A stretch of 64,000 bases of DNA, taken from assembly GCA_949372635.1 (NCBI GenBank), contig CASIAB010000008.1:1-64000 (forward strand). Direction: 5' to 3'. Shown piece by piece: positions 46,215-56,228 of the stretch. Every line of letters starts with the position of its first letter. Position 1 is the first letter of the stretch. Source of the stretch: an uncultured Pseudomonadales bacterium (lineage in GTDB: Bacteria; Pseudomonadota; Gammaproteobacteria; Pseudomonadales; Pseudohongiellaceae). Under the pieces are notes generated by a model that had not been told where the DNA came from, did not search any database, and saw nothing but the letters and a program-made list of their open reading frames with translations. The position numbers and the translations under genes are program-made.

Positions 46215-47479
46215 TATACTTGCAACCGAATTAGCTGACTAATATCTGCCGCGCTTCGTGCACCATCTTCATGGAAGCCCCATCCCCAATAGGCTCCAAC
46301 AAAATAAGTGGCTTGCTGGCCGTCAATTAGCGGCTTCTTCTTTTGCGCTGCAACACTCTCAGCCGTAAACACTGGGTGGTAATAAACCCTCTCTGCCAAT
46401 ATTTTGCCGGGATCTATCTTGTGTTGATTGTTCAATGAAGTAAAAATATTTGATTCCAGTTTTAGCCCTTGGAGTAAATTCATCCAATAATTAGCAGTGC
46501 AAACTCTCTGGGTATTCAAATCAAAATCATTCGGAACTTCAACATTCCAGCTCGCCCAAGACAAGGTGTTGGAGTGCATTATCTTTTCGTCAGTATGCAC
46601 AATCACGTGATTCTCTTCGAATGGGATAGCAGACAGAATATCTTGCTCATCCTTACTGGGCTTATCCAGTATAGCTAATGCACTGTCAGCATGCAGAGCC
46701 ATTACTACCGCATCAAATACGTTCTCATCACCATCGTCCGTAACCACTTTAATACCTTGCTCTCGTATAACCTTATTTACCTTAGAGCCAGTTTTCCACT
46801 GCACATGTAGCTGCTCGCGCAGAGCTTTTACGTAACTGTTGGAACCGTTCTTAATGACCTGCCATTGTGGACGGTTCCATATTTTCATTAAACCGTGACG
46901 AGAAAAGAATTCTACTAAGTGATGAATCGGAAATTGCGTGACTCGTTCGGGCGTAGCTGACCAAAGCGCACTAATCATTGGCAGCAAGTGGTCATTAATG
47001 AACCCTTTACTGTATTTTTTCTTCTTTAGATATTCAGCGACAGTTGTTTTGGTATCGTTCTTTTTAAGAACTTTTGGCGCAGTCTTATAGAACCGAACAA
47101 TATCGAAGATCATGCGATAGAAACTGAAGCTAAACAAATTACTGCGCTGGCAGAATAGCTTGTTAGGATTAGTCGCGTTATAGACCACATTGGACTGCCT
47201 ATTATAGGCTGAAAAGCTCATATTAGTTTTTTTCGATTCAATACCAATTGAATCTAACATCACACAAAAATTAGGATAGAATTCTCGGCAAAAAATAATA
47301 AAGCCGCTATCAATATTTACTGTCTGATTGTCTATCACCAACTGATGCGTATCAGTGTGCCCACCGAAATAATCTTCTTTCTCGAAGAGTGTAACTTGGT
47401 ATTCATCATGCAGGTGGTAAGCGGCACTTAGACCCGATATACCTGAACCTATTATAGCTATACGTTTTTTAATCGTCAT
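46214..47479 (-). CDS. FAD-dependent oxidoreductase (amine-oxidase-like)
   Basis: 421 residues. The dinucleotide-binding motif is IAIIGSGISGLSAAYHL, followed by VTLFEKEDYFGGHTDTH and NIDSGFIIF. A C-terminal FAD motif is YFVGAYWGWGFHEDGARSA. First of the operon with DUF1365 and two Cfa-like enzymes. Homologues in this context act on fatty-acyl lipids. In Rhodobacter such a cluster takes part in furan fatty acid synthesis and is controlled by a singlet-oxygen sigma factor. That function is an inference here. Confidence 0.88.
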   Translation of the reverse strand: MTIKKRIAIIGSGISGLSAAYHLHDEYQVTLFEKEDYFGGHTDTHQLVIDNQTVNIDSGFIIFCREFYPNFCVMLDSIGIESKKTNMSFSAYNRQSNVVYNATNPNKLFCQRSNLFSFSFYRMIFDIVRFYKTAPKVLKKNDTKTTVAEYLKKKKYSKGFINDHLLPMISALWSATPERVTQFPIHHLVEFFSRHGLMKIWNRPQWQVIKNGSNSYVKALREQLHVQWKTGSKVNKVIREQGIKVVTDDGDENVFDAVVMALHADSALAILDKPSKDEQDILSAIPFEENHVIVHTDEKIMHSNTLSWASWNVEVPNDFDLNTQRVCTANYWMNLLQGLKLESNIFTSLNNQHKIDPGKILAERVYYHPVFTAESVAAQKKKPLIDGQQATYFVGAYWGWGFHEDGARSAADISQLIRLQV

Positions 47480-47913
47480 ATTGGCTCAGATTCGCTTTCT
47501 AAAACTCTAAATTACACAGCGCTATTCTTCAATTATTCTAAATCACTGAGATTTAGATTTAAATAGAAAATTCCTCCAAAATCTAATCGTATGCCAGCCA
47601 TTCTTAAGTGTGCCCGTTAGAAGACCAAGACGAAAAACGCGATCATAAAGAAAATTTAGTAACAATATGTCCACACCCTTCTTAATATAAAAGATCACCT
47701 TGCGTCCTTGAAATAACAAGGGACACTGACAACTCAACAACTTAACCCTATTGTTACAGAGCCAAGATATAGTCGCACTATATTAGCTAAGGCCCACTAT
47801 TGACCAAAAATAGACATTTCGGAAGCTGGCGGCATGCCCAGTGGGAGTATAATTTTCATCACCGCCGGCGCTATTTACGTTCCACTAACCTGTATAAGTA
47901 TACGTCGCCGATA

Positions 47914-47965
47914 AAAAGAGGTCAGGGTAAATATACTGTACCGTATATTTTCCCTGACCTCTTTT
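47914..47965. repeat. REP-like inverted repeat with GGTCAG...GTAAATA core, second copy
   Basis: AAAAGAGGTCAGGG-T-AAATATAC, six bases, then GTATATTT-T-CCCTGACCTCTTTT: nearly perfect 23-bp arms, flanked by T on either side. It ends about 55 bases from the end of cysC and could stop transcription of the minus-strand operon. Its core matches the element at 10601. The rest of 47480-48019 has no recognised gene. Confidence 0.75.
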
Positions 47966-48019
47966 ATCTTTAAACGCCAAAATATAGCAGCTGCTATATC
48001 CTCCAATATGCTTGAATAT

Positions 48020-48637
48020 TCAGTTCTCCAAGACCAAGCCACTATCGATAATTTTCTCAGCAACAAGATATTCAATAATTGTACTAACTTCATCTTCAAT
48101 CGTTGAGGTCTCAGTATGCAAATGAATGTCTGGCTCGACAGGGACTTCGTAAGGGTGACTAACACCAGTAAAATTTTCAATCTCGCCTGCTCGAGCTTTC
48201 TTATATAAGCCTTTAGGATCTCGACGCTCCGCTTCAGTCACTGAGCAATCAACATACACTTCGATGAACCTGAACCCGCTGTCTTCATGCAATTTGCGAA
48301 CCGTATCGCGATCAACGGCGTAAGGGCTTATGAAGCTCGACAGTACGATAACACCCACGTCACTCATAAGTTTCGCGACTTCACCAACACGGCGAATGTT
48401 CTCACGTCGATCTGTCTCCGAGAATCCGAGATTTTTATTTAAGCCAAGTCTGAGATTATCTCCGTCAAGCCGGTATGACACCATCTTTTGCGTATGCAGA
48501 GCTTTTTCTAGAGCTATTGCAATACTACTTTTGCCTGCACCAGAGATACCCGTAAACCAGATTGTCACACTCGTTTGATTCAGCAGGGCTTGACGATCCG
48601 CTCGAGATACCTCGCCTTCTTGAGATGCAATATTCAT
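48020..48637 (-). CDS. cysC: Adenylylsulfate (APS) kinase CysC
   Basis: 205 residues from the ATG at 48637; a start at 48679 would add 14 unrelated residues. P-loop GISGAGKSSIAIAL, substrate residues YRLDGDNLRLGLN, FSETDRRENIRRV, and the C-terminal DPKGLYKKARAGEI are all family landmarks. It phosphorylates APS to PAPS. No ATP sulfurylase gene is in this window. It is the last gene after receptor, sulfotransferase and BCCT transporter on the minus strand, so PAPS for the sulfotransferase is the likely purpose rather than assimilation. Confidence 0.93.
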   Translation of the reverse strand: MNIASQEGEVSRADRQALLNQTSVTIWFTGISGAGKSSIAIALEKALHTQKMVSYRLDGDNLRLGLNKNLGFSETDRRENIRRVGEVAKLMSDVGVIVLSSFISPYAVDRDTVRKLHEDSGFRFIEVYVDCSVTEAERRDPKGLYKKARAGEIENFTGVSHPYEVPVEPDIHLHTETSTIEDEVSTIIEYLVAEKIIDSGLVLEN

Positions 48638-48713
48638 AACCCTATACTCTTTCACTGATAAGAAATTTAGCGGCCGCAATGCGAACTACCCTTATATTTT
48701 TTATGCAGCTCAA

Positions 48714-50702
48714 CTACACCTTCGCATGCAACCATTGCATATGCATTTCAAACTGGGCCAACAGATCACCAGTCAATTGTTCTAAGGTATACCCAGCCAC
48801 ATCGTATTCCTGAGGCTGTTCGTTTAAATGGACTTCAGCACGCCAGTAAGTTTTCTCCTGGTCGCGCCGGGGCAGTTTGGGGAACGCTACAGACGGAATC
48901 CCGTATTCGCGCAGGCGAATCTCGTACTTAAATTCTGTGTTGGTGCCATGGTCGACAATCAGCTTGATCATGGCGCCAGTTTCTTCGACGCGAGACTGCA
49001 ACTGAGATGCATCTATTTGCAGCGATACTGCCTGCATAGCTGGCCTTACTGTTTTTTCGATAAAGTCGCGAACATCCTGTTGACGGTGCCCGCCAATTAG
49101 CGCGCGCAGGCGCTGTTGCCAATGTTTCGGTGAGGGGGCTTGGGGAACTCTGGGCACCACAACTTGCCCATAGTGCCGTTTGAAGGCTTCCATACGCAAC
49201 CCTTTATGGAGCCCAAAACACATTAGAAACATAACACAGGCGAAAGGCAGTGCGCTGATAATTGAGGCCGTTTGCAACGCGGACAAGCCCCCTGCAAGCA
49301 GCAGTGCCGCGGCGACGACTCCTTCGGTAACGGCCCAGAATATTCGCTGCCACACAGGCGGCTCTTCGTTACCACCGGAAGTAATGGTGTCAATTACCAG
49401 TGAGCCCGAGTCCGATGAGGTGACAAAAAAAGTCATAATCAACAAGGTGGCGACCACTGACATTAGGGTGGGCCAAGGCAGCTGCCCTAGCATCATAAAT
49501 AACGTGGTTGGCGAATCTTCCAATGCGGTATTCACCAAGCTGACACCGTTGTCGGCCAGCTCCATGACAAGTGCCGTGTTGCCGAAAAAGCTAAGCCATA
49601 GAAAGGTGAAGCCTGCGGGCACTAGCAGCACGCCGACAATGAATTCGCGAATGGTGCGGCCACGGGAAATGCGTGCGATGAACATGCCTACAAACGGGGA
49701 CCAAGAGATCCACCAGGCCCAGTAAAATAGAGTCCAGTCTCCCATCCATTCGATAGGTTGATAAGCATGAAGGTTGAACGTCATTTCCACCATGCTCGAT
49801 AGATAGCCGCCTATATTTTGCATCAGGGCTCCCAACAGAGTGGCAGTCGGGCCTGCCAATAGGATGAACGCCAGCATCACCACGGCAAGCAAAAGATTGA
49901 GCTCGCTCAGGCGGCGAATGCCCGCATCGAGACCCGCAACCACCGAGACCGTCGCCATGGCAGTGATAAAGACTATGAGAATTATTTGCACGGTGGCGGA
50001 TACTTCCACGTCAAACAAAAAGCTCAACCCTGCGTTCACCTGCATTACACCAAGCCCTAATGACGTAGCGACGCCGAACATAGTGCCTAGCACTGCAAAA
50101 ATATCGACGGCGTGACCGATGGGCCCATAGATGCGTTCTCCGATGAGCGGATAAAGCGCGGATCTAATCGACAAAGGCAGGCCGTGACGAAATGAAAAAT
50201 AAGCCAGCGAAAGTCCAACCACGATATACACCGACCAAGCCTGTAGCCCCCAGTGAAAGAAAGTTATTTCCATGGCGCGACCTGCCGCTTCGGCAGTGCC
50301 GCCGGTGCCAGAGGGTGGCTGGGCGAAATGGGTAAGCGGTTCGGAGACACCGAAAAACAAAAGGCCGATACCCATGCCAGCACTGAATAACATGGAAAAC
50401 CAGCTAACGTAGCTGTAGTCCGGCTCGGAGTCGTCGGGCCCGAGCTTGATATTAGCGAAGCGACTAAAAGCGAGGTAGATCACGAAGCCAAAAAAGAAAG
50501 CAATTGACGCCATGTAAAACCAGCCAAAGTTAGTCACCAGCCATTTCTGAATAGCACTAAACGCTACCGCGGCGTGATCGCTGAATCCCACCCCGTAGAT
50601 ACACACCAAAACGATGAGGCCTGCCGAGATAAAGAATACAGGACGACAAACACTGTCGAACAGTTTCGCATCGGATTTTACCTCTGGAATATGTTGTTCC
50701 AT
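48714..50702 (-). CDS. BCCT-family transporter (betaine/choline/carnitine type)
   Basis: 662 residues with 12 membrane segments. The family signature is seen in FYWAWWISWSPFVGMFIARI and SRGRTIREFI, with FHWGLQAWSVYIVVGLSLAY earlier. A hydrophilic C-terminus of about 150 residues, as in BetT-like members, follows. It imports quaternary amines or sulfonium compounds with Na+ or H+. GGAAG lies upstream of the ATG. It is 36 bases after the sulfotransferase gene and so probably carries a substrate or product of that pathway. Confidence 0.92.
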   Translation of the reverse strand: MEQHIPEVKSDAKLFDSVCRPVFFISAGLIVLVCIYGVGFSDHAAVAFSAIQKWLVTNFGWFYMASIAFFFGFVIYLAFSRFANIKLGPDDSEPDYSYVSWFSMLFSAGMGIGLLFFGVSEPLTHFAQPPSGTGGTAEAAGRAMEITFFHWGLQAWSVYIVVGLSLAYFSFRHGLPLSIRSALYPLIGERIYGPIGHAVDIFAVLGTMFGVATSLGLGVMQVNAGLSFLFDVEVSATVQIILIVFITAMATVSVVAGLDAGIRRLSELNLLLAVVMLAFILLAGPTATLLGALMQNIGGYLSSMVEMTFNLHAYQPIEWMGDWTLFYWAWWISWSPFVGMFIARISRGRTIREFIVGVLLVPAGFTFLWLSFFGNTALVMELADNGVSLVNTALEDSPTTLFMMLGQLPWPTLMSVVATLLIMTFFVTSSDSGSLVIDTITSGGNEEPPVWQRIFWAVTEGVVAAALLLAGGLSALQTASIISALPFACVMFLMCFGLHKGLRMEAFKRHYGQVVVPRVPQAPSPKHWQQRLRALIGGHRQQDVRDFIEKTVRPAMQAVSLQIDASQLQSRVEETGAMIKLIVDHGTNTEFKYEIRLREYGIPSVAFPKLPRRDQEKTYWRAEVHLNEQPQEYDVAGYTLEQLTGDLLAQFEMHMQWLHAKV

Positions 50703-50738
50703 GTGTACTGCTTCCTGTTAAAGTTCGAGTCGCTGCAC

Positions 50739-52784
50739 TTATCTAAAGGCTTTTTCGCTCTGGGAGAATGCAGCCAGTTCGGCGCCCAATGACTGCTTAA
50801 GCGGATCAAGTAAGGAGCTGTACTTTCGCCACTGGCCGACGCCAGTGCTGTTCACAGGTCTGCGCACCTGCTCAGAGCTGGGTGTTCTTACGTTACGCTG
50901 GGTCTTGTGAAAATCTAGACAGGCTTGCTCGAACGGTAGACCACAGAATTCCAGCAGCCTGTACACTTCCCTCTCTAAATCGGCGATCACGTCTTCATTG
51001 TTCACGCGCAGAACAAAGCCGGGCAGCACGTCGTCCCAATGATTCATTAGCCTTACGTAGTCCCGGTAATACTGCCCGATGTCGGCTAGCGAGTAACTGA
51101 ATTCCTGACCTTCGGCGAACAGCTGCTTGAAACCACTAAAACAACAGTCAAGCGGATTGCGGCGTGAGTCTATAATCTTCGCTCGCGGCAGCATCAGTTT
51201 AATAAGCCCTATGTGGCGGAAATTGTTAGGCATCTTGTCAATAAATAATGGGGCACACTGACGATGACTGCGGGTATCTTCAATAAATTCCAAGCCAAAT
51301 CGCGCGAGTTCTTTCCGGTTCAATAATTCTAGAACTTGTGGATAGCCGGGCGCGATACCGTTCACGGTATGCCGGCGCAAGCGCTGTGACAAAGAGAGAA
51401 TATTAGGCAGTTCTAAAGTGCCATCTACTTGAGAGTGGCTAGAAAGAATTTGTTCGATCAGGGTCGATCCTGATCGCGGCATACCCACGATAAAAATTGG
51501 ATCGGAGCTAGCATGGCCGAAGTCCCTTTTTTCCCTGAGCAACTTTGCAGTTACGTGCTCTCTCTGTAGTTCTAACTCTTTAGTGATCTGGCCCGCTTCA
51601 TAGCGACTCTGTGATTTTTTCAAGTGATTGCCTTGCTCGTAAAAAGCAAACGACTGTTTTACATCCTTCTTATCCTCAAAAGCTTTACCCAGCGCAAAGC
51701 AAAGGTGAACTCGTTCCATAAACGAGAGGTTGTCGTCTTGCTGCAGCGCCAGCATCTGTTGAATCTCTTCGTCGCTAAATCGATAAGTCTTCAGGTTGGC
51801 GAGCGAGAAATAGGCTTCTCCGTGTCTCGGGTAGGCGGCAATTGCTTGTTGGTAGCTATTGATGGCGCTGGCAGACTCACCCTTCGTCTTAAGCGCATGA
51901 CCCTGGGACGTGAGTGTGATGGGATCATTGGGCAAGACTTTTAAGAGCTCATCAAAGGTCGCCAGTGCTTCATCAAACTGGCCGGACTGCATGCACTGCA
52001 CTGCATAGATAGACTGGAACTGAGGGTTACTTGGTTCGCGCTCTAGTAACCGCCTCGCCTGTTCTTTGGCGGCGAGGTGTTGCTGACGTTTACGCAGCAC
52101 TTGAACGTAATCGATATGTATGGGGATATTATCTGGGGCTAAAACGCTGGCAGAGTGTAAAAGAAATTCAGCGTCTTCCAATATGCCGAGTCGCATGCCA
52201 ATGTCAGCAAGCAGACGCATGGCTTCCACATGATGAGGTATCTTTTTTAGAAACGCACGACACACCTCTTCGGCGCGTATTAGCTTGCCCGTAGATATGA
52301 GGTCGACGACGGCGATCAGTGGTTTTGGTATGGCGAGTAACTGTTTCAGCTGTTCTTGTACGTGCTGCGCGCGGGCGCCCTCGCTGCGCTCTTTGTGAAT
52401 ATTTATTCGGGCCCGATAGCTGGCTTCCAATGCTGGATTATAGAAGCAGGCGCGCTCAAAAGCTTTCAATGCTTTATCTGTGTTGCCGAGGGCACGCTGA
52501 TTGTAGCCTTCTTCCTGATGCGCGCGGCCGTGCTCCGGCTGCACTGATTTTAGGTGAGTAAGAGATGCAAGAGCGGCGTCGTATTGCTGCGTGTAGCGAA
52601 GGCAGACAGCGCTCATGTAAAGCGCCTCCGGTTCGTCCGGTTTTGATTTCAGCAGTGGCTGCAAGGCTGCAATCGCCGCCGAGAAATCCTGACCTTGAAT
52701 TAGCTTCTGAGCGGCATCAAGGCTACTGACGAGATCGTTCAAACCGATTTCTGGGTTTTGTGTATCCGATGAGTTCACAGGCAC
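50739..52784 (-). CDS. TPR-repeat sulfotransferase
   Basis: 681 residues. About residues 20-400 are tetratricopeptide repeats (for example EALYMSAVCLRYTQQYDAAL, GHALKTKGESASAINSYQQA). From about 428 a PAPS-dependent sulfotransferase domain follows, with the 5'-phosphosulfate loop IFIVGMPRSGSTLIEQILSS, and later DSRRNPLDCCFSGFKQLF for the 3'-phosphate. The protein is large and cytoplasmic. It uses PAPS made by the CysC gene in the same run to sulfate an unknown acceptor. Both in-frame GTG codons at the start are possible. Confidence 0.9.
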   Translation of the reverse strand: MPVNSSDTQNPEIGLNDLVSSLDAAQKLIQGQDFSAAIAALQPLLKSKPDEPEALYMSAVCLRYTQQYDAALASLTHLKSVQPEHGRAHQEEGYNQRALGNTDKALKAFERACFYNPALEASYRARINIHKERSEGARAQHVQEQLKQLLAIPKPLIAVVDLISTGKLIRAEEVCRAFLKKIPHHVEAMRLLADIGMRLGILEDAEFLLHSASVLAPDNIPIHIDYVQVLRKRQQHLAAKEQARRLLEREPSNPQFQSIYAVQCMQSGQFDEALATFDELLKVLPNDPITLTSQGHALKTKGESASAINSYQQAIAAYPRHGEAYFSLANLKTYRFSDEEIQQMLALQQDDNLSFMERVHLCFALGKAFEDKKDVKQSFAFYEQGNHLKKSQSRYEAGQITKELELQREHVTAKLLREKRDFGHASSDPIFIVGMPRSGSTLIEQILSSHSQVDGTLELPNILSLSQRLRRHTVNGIAPGYPQVLELLNRKELARFGLEFIEDTRSHRQCAPLFIDKMPNNFRHIGLIKLMLPRAKIIDSRRNPLDCCFSGFKQLFAEGQEFSYSLADIGQYYRDYVRLMNHWDDVLPGFVLRVNNEDVIADLEREVYRLLEFCGLPFEQACLDFHKTQRNVRTPSSEQVRRPVNSTGVGQWRKYSSLLDPLKQSLGAELAAFSQSEKAFR

Positions 52785-52837
52785 GCCGGAGAAGTGCCTG
52801 ATTCATGACCCGCTGAGAGGAAGTTCAACACCGCCTC

Positions 52838-55315
52838 TTAGAAGTCGTAGGAGACGCGAACTCCGCCAGTGAAAGGCCTGGCATAAGTCACGCGCTGGCG
52901 ATCGTAAATGAACGAATTAGCGATCTCCGCGCGCTCGTCGCCAATGTTTTCGGCAAAGACATCCACCGACCATTGATCGTTGCTAATACCAGCGGTCATA
53001 CCAAACATAACCCAGCTGTCCATGCGATCACGGTTGATTGTAATAATATCGCTGTAGGCTTCGTCGGAGTAAGTCACGTGCGGCATTACATGAGCCGTTC
53101 GGCCAGAGCCGATGTCCCATTCGTAGCGAGCACGTAGAGTAAATTGAACCTCCGGCGCAAAGGCCAGCGAGTCGCCGACGATAACGTCGTTGGTAGGCGT
53201 GATCACCTTGGTGATCTCGGTGTCGAGAAACGAGAACGCGCCTGTCACAGTTAGTCCATATATCGAAGCGGGTTCCCAAATGAAGTCACCTTCGATACCA
53301 CTAACCTCGGCATCTGCAGCGTTATCAGAAAAGAACAGATTGGTGATGCTGGGATCAAAAATAGTCGTCTGCAGTCGCTCAATCTCTGAGAAGAAGATCG
53401 CTCCGTTGAAGCGTAGCGTGGAGCCCAGTAGGTCAGCCTTCCAACCTAACTCATAATTTGTTAGATCATCGGTGTCTATAGCGAAGGGAACCGTAAAAGT
53501 TCCGGCTGGGTTAGATGCCCCACCAGGACGATTAAGTAGTCCCGGTCTAAAACCTTCAGAGAAAGTTGCGTAGATCAAAGTATCGGAATTCGGCGTCCAG
53601 TTCACACTGAATTTGGTGATGATACCGTCGGTGGAAGCAGTGTCAGGGTTAGGGTTGCTAAACAGGGTGTCCAAATTATTGCCGGCGTTATTATCTTGTG
53701 TTGCACCGAAGTTACCGAACGAGCCCGCAGCGCTGCCTTTAAGATCGACTTCGATGTCGTACCAGCGGGCCCCGCCAATAATAGAAAATTGATCGCTCAG
53801 ATCGAAAGTTACCTCACCGAAGACCCCTTTCTGCTCGTCAGTACGCACCACGTCATTGCGAAAGATTACACCGTCTGGCCACTGGCCAGTATCTCTGACA
53901 GTCGCACCACTGGCCGAGAAATTAGGGCCGAAGCCGCGCGTCCCATTAAAGGCTATCGCCTCGGTTGAACCAGGATAAGTAAAGCTGTTCAGCTCTTGCA
54001 GTTCAAGGCTGCTATAAAAGCCACCAAATGTGGCGCTGATAGGTCGGTCTGGGTCGGTTGCGAAACGCAGCTCATGGGTGCTGATCTCAGTCTCAGTGTT
54101 GCTTTTAACAAACAGATTAGGCGCCTGACAGGTTCCCATAGGATCGGCACCAGGGTAACTCACGCTGCCATCACACACATAATAAGGTAGGTACTGGCCA
54201 ACAAACAGGTAATCCGCATAGTCGACTAACTGATCAGCTTCTCGGTCGGTGAAGGCTCCTGCGTAAACAACTTCAAGCTCGCCCAGCATTCCCTTAAGAG
54301 TCCAGCTGGTATTGCTGAACGTGTCTTCTAAAGAATCTTCCTGGTAGCGCTGAATTTCAAGATCACCCAGATTGGGGTCGGCAAAGAAGACGCCTTCGGT
54401 TTCTAGCTCCTGCTGCGCATGGCCGACTGTCAGGCTCCAGTCGTTGTTAATTTCGTAAAGGCCGGTGAGTCGAAAGCCGGAATAAGTCGCGTCGTTAAAA
54501 TCTTCTTCAACGCGGCTGCTATTGTCAGCATCAATAAAACGAACACCGCTTAGATCGGCAGTCGATTGAAAGCCTGCACGACCCGCAGCTACTGGAAGCC
54601 CGTTGGCGCGGACTGTGCCTTCTGTGCGGAAGCGAGCACTTTCCCGTGCACTGAGCTTACCGGCGACGTTGTCGATATAGCCACCTTGATTGTCGACGTA
54701 AACAACACCGCGCAAGGCAAAGTTATCGGTAACCGGAAGATTGATGACACCTTCCACGTTATTGCTCATCTCGCCGTCTTTAGTGAATGCACTGCCGAAT
54801 TTGACGCTTGCATTGGTGGATCCCAGATTAGGTTTATTAGTAATCAGACGTACCGTACCAGCCTGAGAACTGGCGCCAAAAAGCGTTCCCTGAGGGCCAG
54901 CTAATACTTCAACTCGCTGCATGTCGGCTGCGTAAACGTCAAGGTTTCGACCCGGCTGGGCCAAAGGTTGCTCGTCAAGATAAAGTGCAACATTAGGCGC
55001 TAACCCCGCAACTCCAGCGGTGGTGAGTCCCGGGGTGGTAGATGCCACACCGCGAATGTAGATTGTGTTTTGGCCGGGGCCGCTGCCGCCAGCGGTTACA
55101 TTGGGCAACTGCAGCAAGTAATCTTCGAAATTAGACACGCCCAGCTGGTTGAGGGATTCCTCAGTCAAAGCGGAGACAGCAACCGGCACATCCTGCATAC
55201 TCTCCTCACGTTTAGTGGAAGTGACGAGAATCTCCTCAATTTGAGCTTGAGCGGGGATGATCATAGCGCTAGTTGCGACAGCGATTGCGAGATGTAATTG
55301 ATTCTTGCGGAACAT
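52838..55315 (-). CDS. TonB-dependent outer-membrane receptor
   Basis: 825 residues from the ATG that has AAAAAGG upstream; a longer frame would put 36 unrelated residues before the signal peptide, which ends near IIPAQAQ. The TonB-box-like/plug start is EEILVTSTKREESMQDVPVA, then NVTAGGSGPGQNTIYIRGVA and the plug end LFGASSQAGTVRLITNKP. Barrel strands follow to the C-terminal VRVSYDF. It takes up a large or scarce ligand. It is first in the run of four genes with the sulfotransferase 53 bases on. Confidence 0.92.
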   Translation of the reverse strand: MFRKNQLHLAIAVATSAMIIPAQAQIEEILVTSTKREESMQDVPVAVSALTEESLNQLGVSNFEDYLLQLPNVTAGGSGPGQNTIYIRGVASTTPGLTTAGVAGLAPNVALYLDEQPLAQPGRNLDVYAADMQRVEVLAGPQGTLFGASSQAGTVRLITNKPNLGSTNASVKFGSAFTKDGEMSNNVEGVINLPVTDNFALRGVVYVDNQGGYIDNVAGKLSARESARFRTEGTVRANGLPVAAGRAGFQSTADLSGVRFIDADNSSRVEEDFNDATYSGFRLTGLYEINNDWSLTVGHAQQELETEGVFFADPNLGDLEIQRYQEDSLEDTFSNTSWTLKGMLGELEVVYAGAFTDREADQLVDYADYLFVGQYLPYYVCDGSVSYPGADPMGTCQAPNLFVKSNTETEISTHELRFATDPDRPISATFGGFYSSLELQELNSFTYPGSTEAIAFNGTRGFGPNFSASGATVRDTGQWPDGVIFRNDVVRTDEQKGVFGEVTFDLSDQFSIIGGARWYDIEVDLKGSAAGSFGNFGATQDNNAGNNLDTLFSNPNPDTASTDGIITKFSVNWTPNSDTLIYATFSEGFRPGLLNRPGGASNPAGTFTVPFAIDTDDLTNYELGWKADLLGSTLRFNGAIFFSEIERLQTTIFDPSITNLFFSDNAADAEVSGIEGDFIWEPASIYGLTVTGAFSFLDTEITKVITPTNDVIVGDSLAFAPEVQFTLRARYEWDIGSGRTAHVMPHVTYSDEAYSDIITINRDRMDSWVMFGMTAGISNDQWSVDVFAENIGDERAEIANSFIYDRQRVTYARPFTGGVRVSYDF

Positions 55316-55589
55316 AAAAATACCTTTTTGTTGGCGGTCGTATTCTGAAGGGATAGAAGTATAACGATTTGAAAGTACTATTGCATTAGAGAAGAATTGA
55401 CAAAACAGGCTGTGAACCAGCAACTATTTAGAAATATAATTTAATAACAATGGGTTAGAGGCGATCTAGGACAGTATTACGCTCTAGGTAATTTAGATGG
55501 ATTGAGAGAATAATATTAGAAGTCTAAGTAAATAAGGCGAAATCAGGCAAACCGCCCTGCCTGAGCCGTCGCAATTTGAGTGAGATCTT

Positions 55590-56063
55590 ATGAAAGATTA
55601 TGAAGAATTGTTTATCGCACTACGCCGCATTACCCGAGCCATCGATCTGCACTCAAAAAAGCTGCAACGAGAAACGGGTCTAACCACTTCGCAATTGCTG
55701 GTGCTAGAGGCCGTCGTGAAACTGGACACATCCACCCCCAGCAATATTGCGAAAGAAGTTCAGCTCTCCCAGGCAACAGTGACTAATCTTGTAGACAGAT
55801 TGGAGCGCAACGGGCTAGTTCTTCGAAGGAAATCCACCGCGGACAAGCGCGCGGTAGAAGTACACCTAACCGAACAGGGAAGGCACATGGTAGAACTAGC
55901 ACCTGAGCCATTGCAGACCGGGTTTCTCAGGGAATACCGTAAGCTTGAGCGCTGGGAGCAGCATCAACTTATTGCTTCCGTGCAAAAAATCGCCGTACTA
56001 ATGGACGCCGAAGATATCGATGCATCGCCTATTTTAACTACAGGTGAGGTGAGTGGGCTCTAG
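55590..56063 (+). CDS. MarR-family transcriptional regulator
   Basis: 157 residues. The winged helix is clear: TTSQLLVLEAVVKLDTSTPS, NIAKEVQLSQATVTNLVDRL, ERNGLVLRRKSTADKRAVEV and LTEQGRHMV. Helices on both ends would form the dimer. It is divergent from the TonB receptor gene across 274 bases and is the best candidate to control that operon. The inducer is unknown, and I saw no strong palindrome in between. Confidence 0.9.
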   Translation: MKDYEELFIALRRITRAIDLHSKKLQRETGLTTSQLLVLEAVVKLDTSTPSNIAKEVQLSQATVTNLVDRLERNGLVLRRKSTADKRAVEVHLTEQGRHMVELAPEPLQTGFLREYRKLERWEQHQLIASVQKIAVLMDAEDIDASPILTTGEVSGL

Positions 56064-56228
56064 CGGAAATTGGTAATTGACTAATCCTTGGCATAACCTG
56101 AAGTTAGCAAAAGAATTTTTTCATGGACCGACGGGGACGCTGATAAGGTAGTAAGTTAACGCGCTATCCAATAAATCTTCCATCTCTCGAAAGCAGGTTT
56201 TGAATCAAAATCGTCAGAGTAACTTGAA

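Noticed and set aside
47543..47740. 65-codon minus-strand frame with basic, aromatic composition
   Set aside because: It vaguely recalls the end of a glycosyltransferase, but too weakly to call; no start signal.
49180..49725. 181-codon plus-strand frame inside the BCCT gene
   Set aside because: Pure antisense shadow of a well-supported membrane protein gene.
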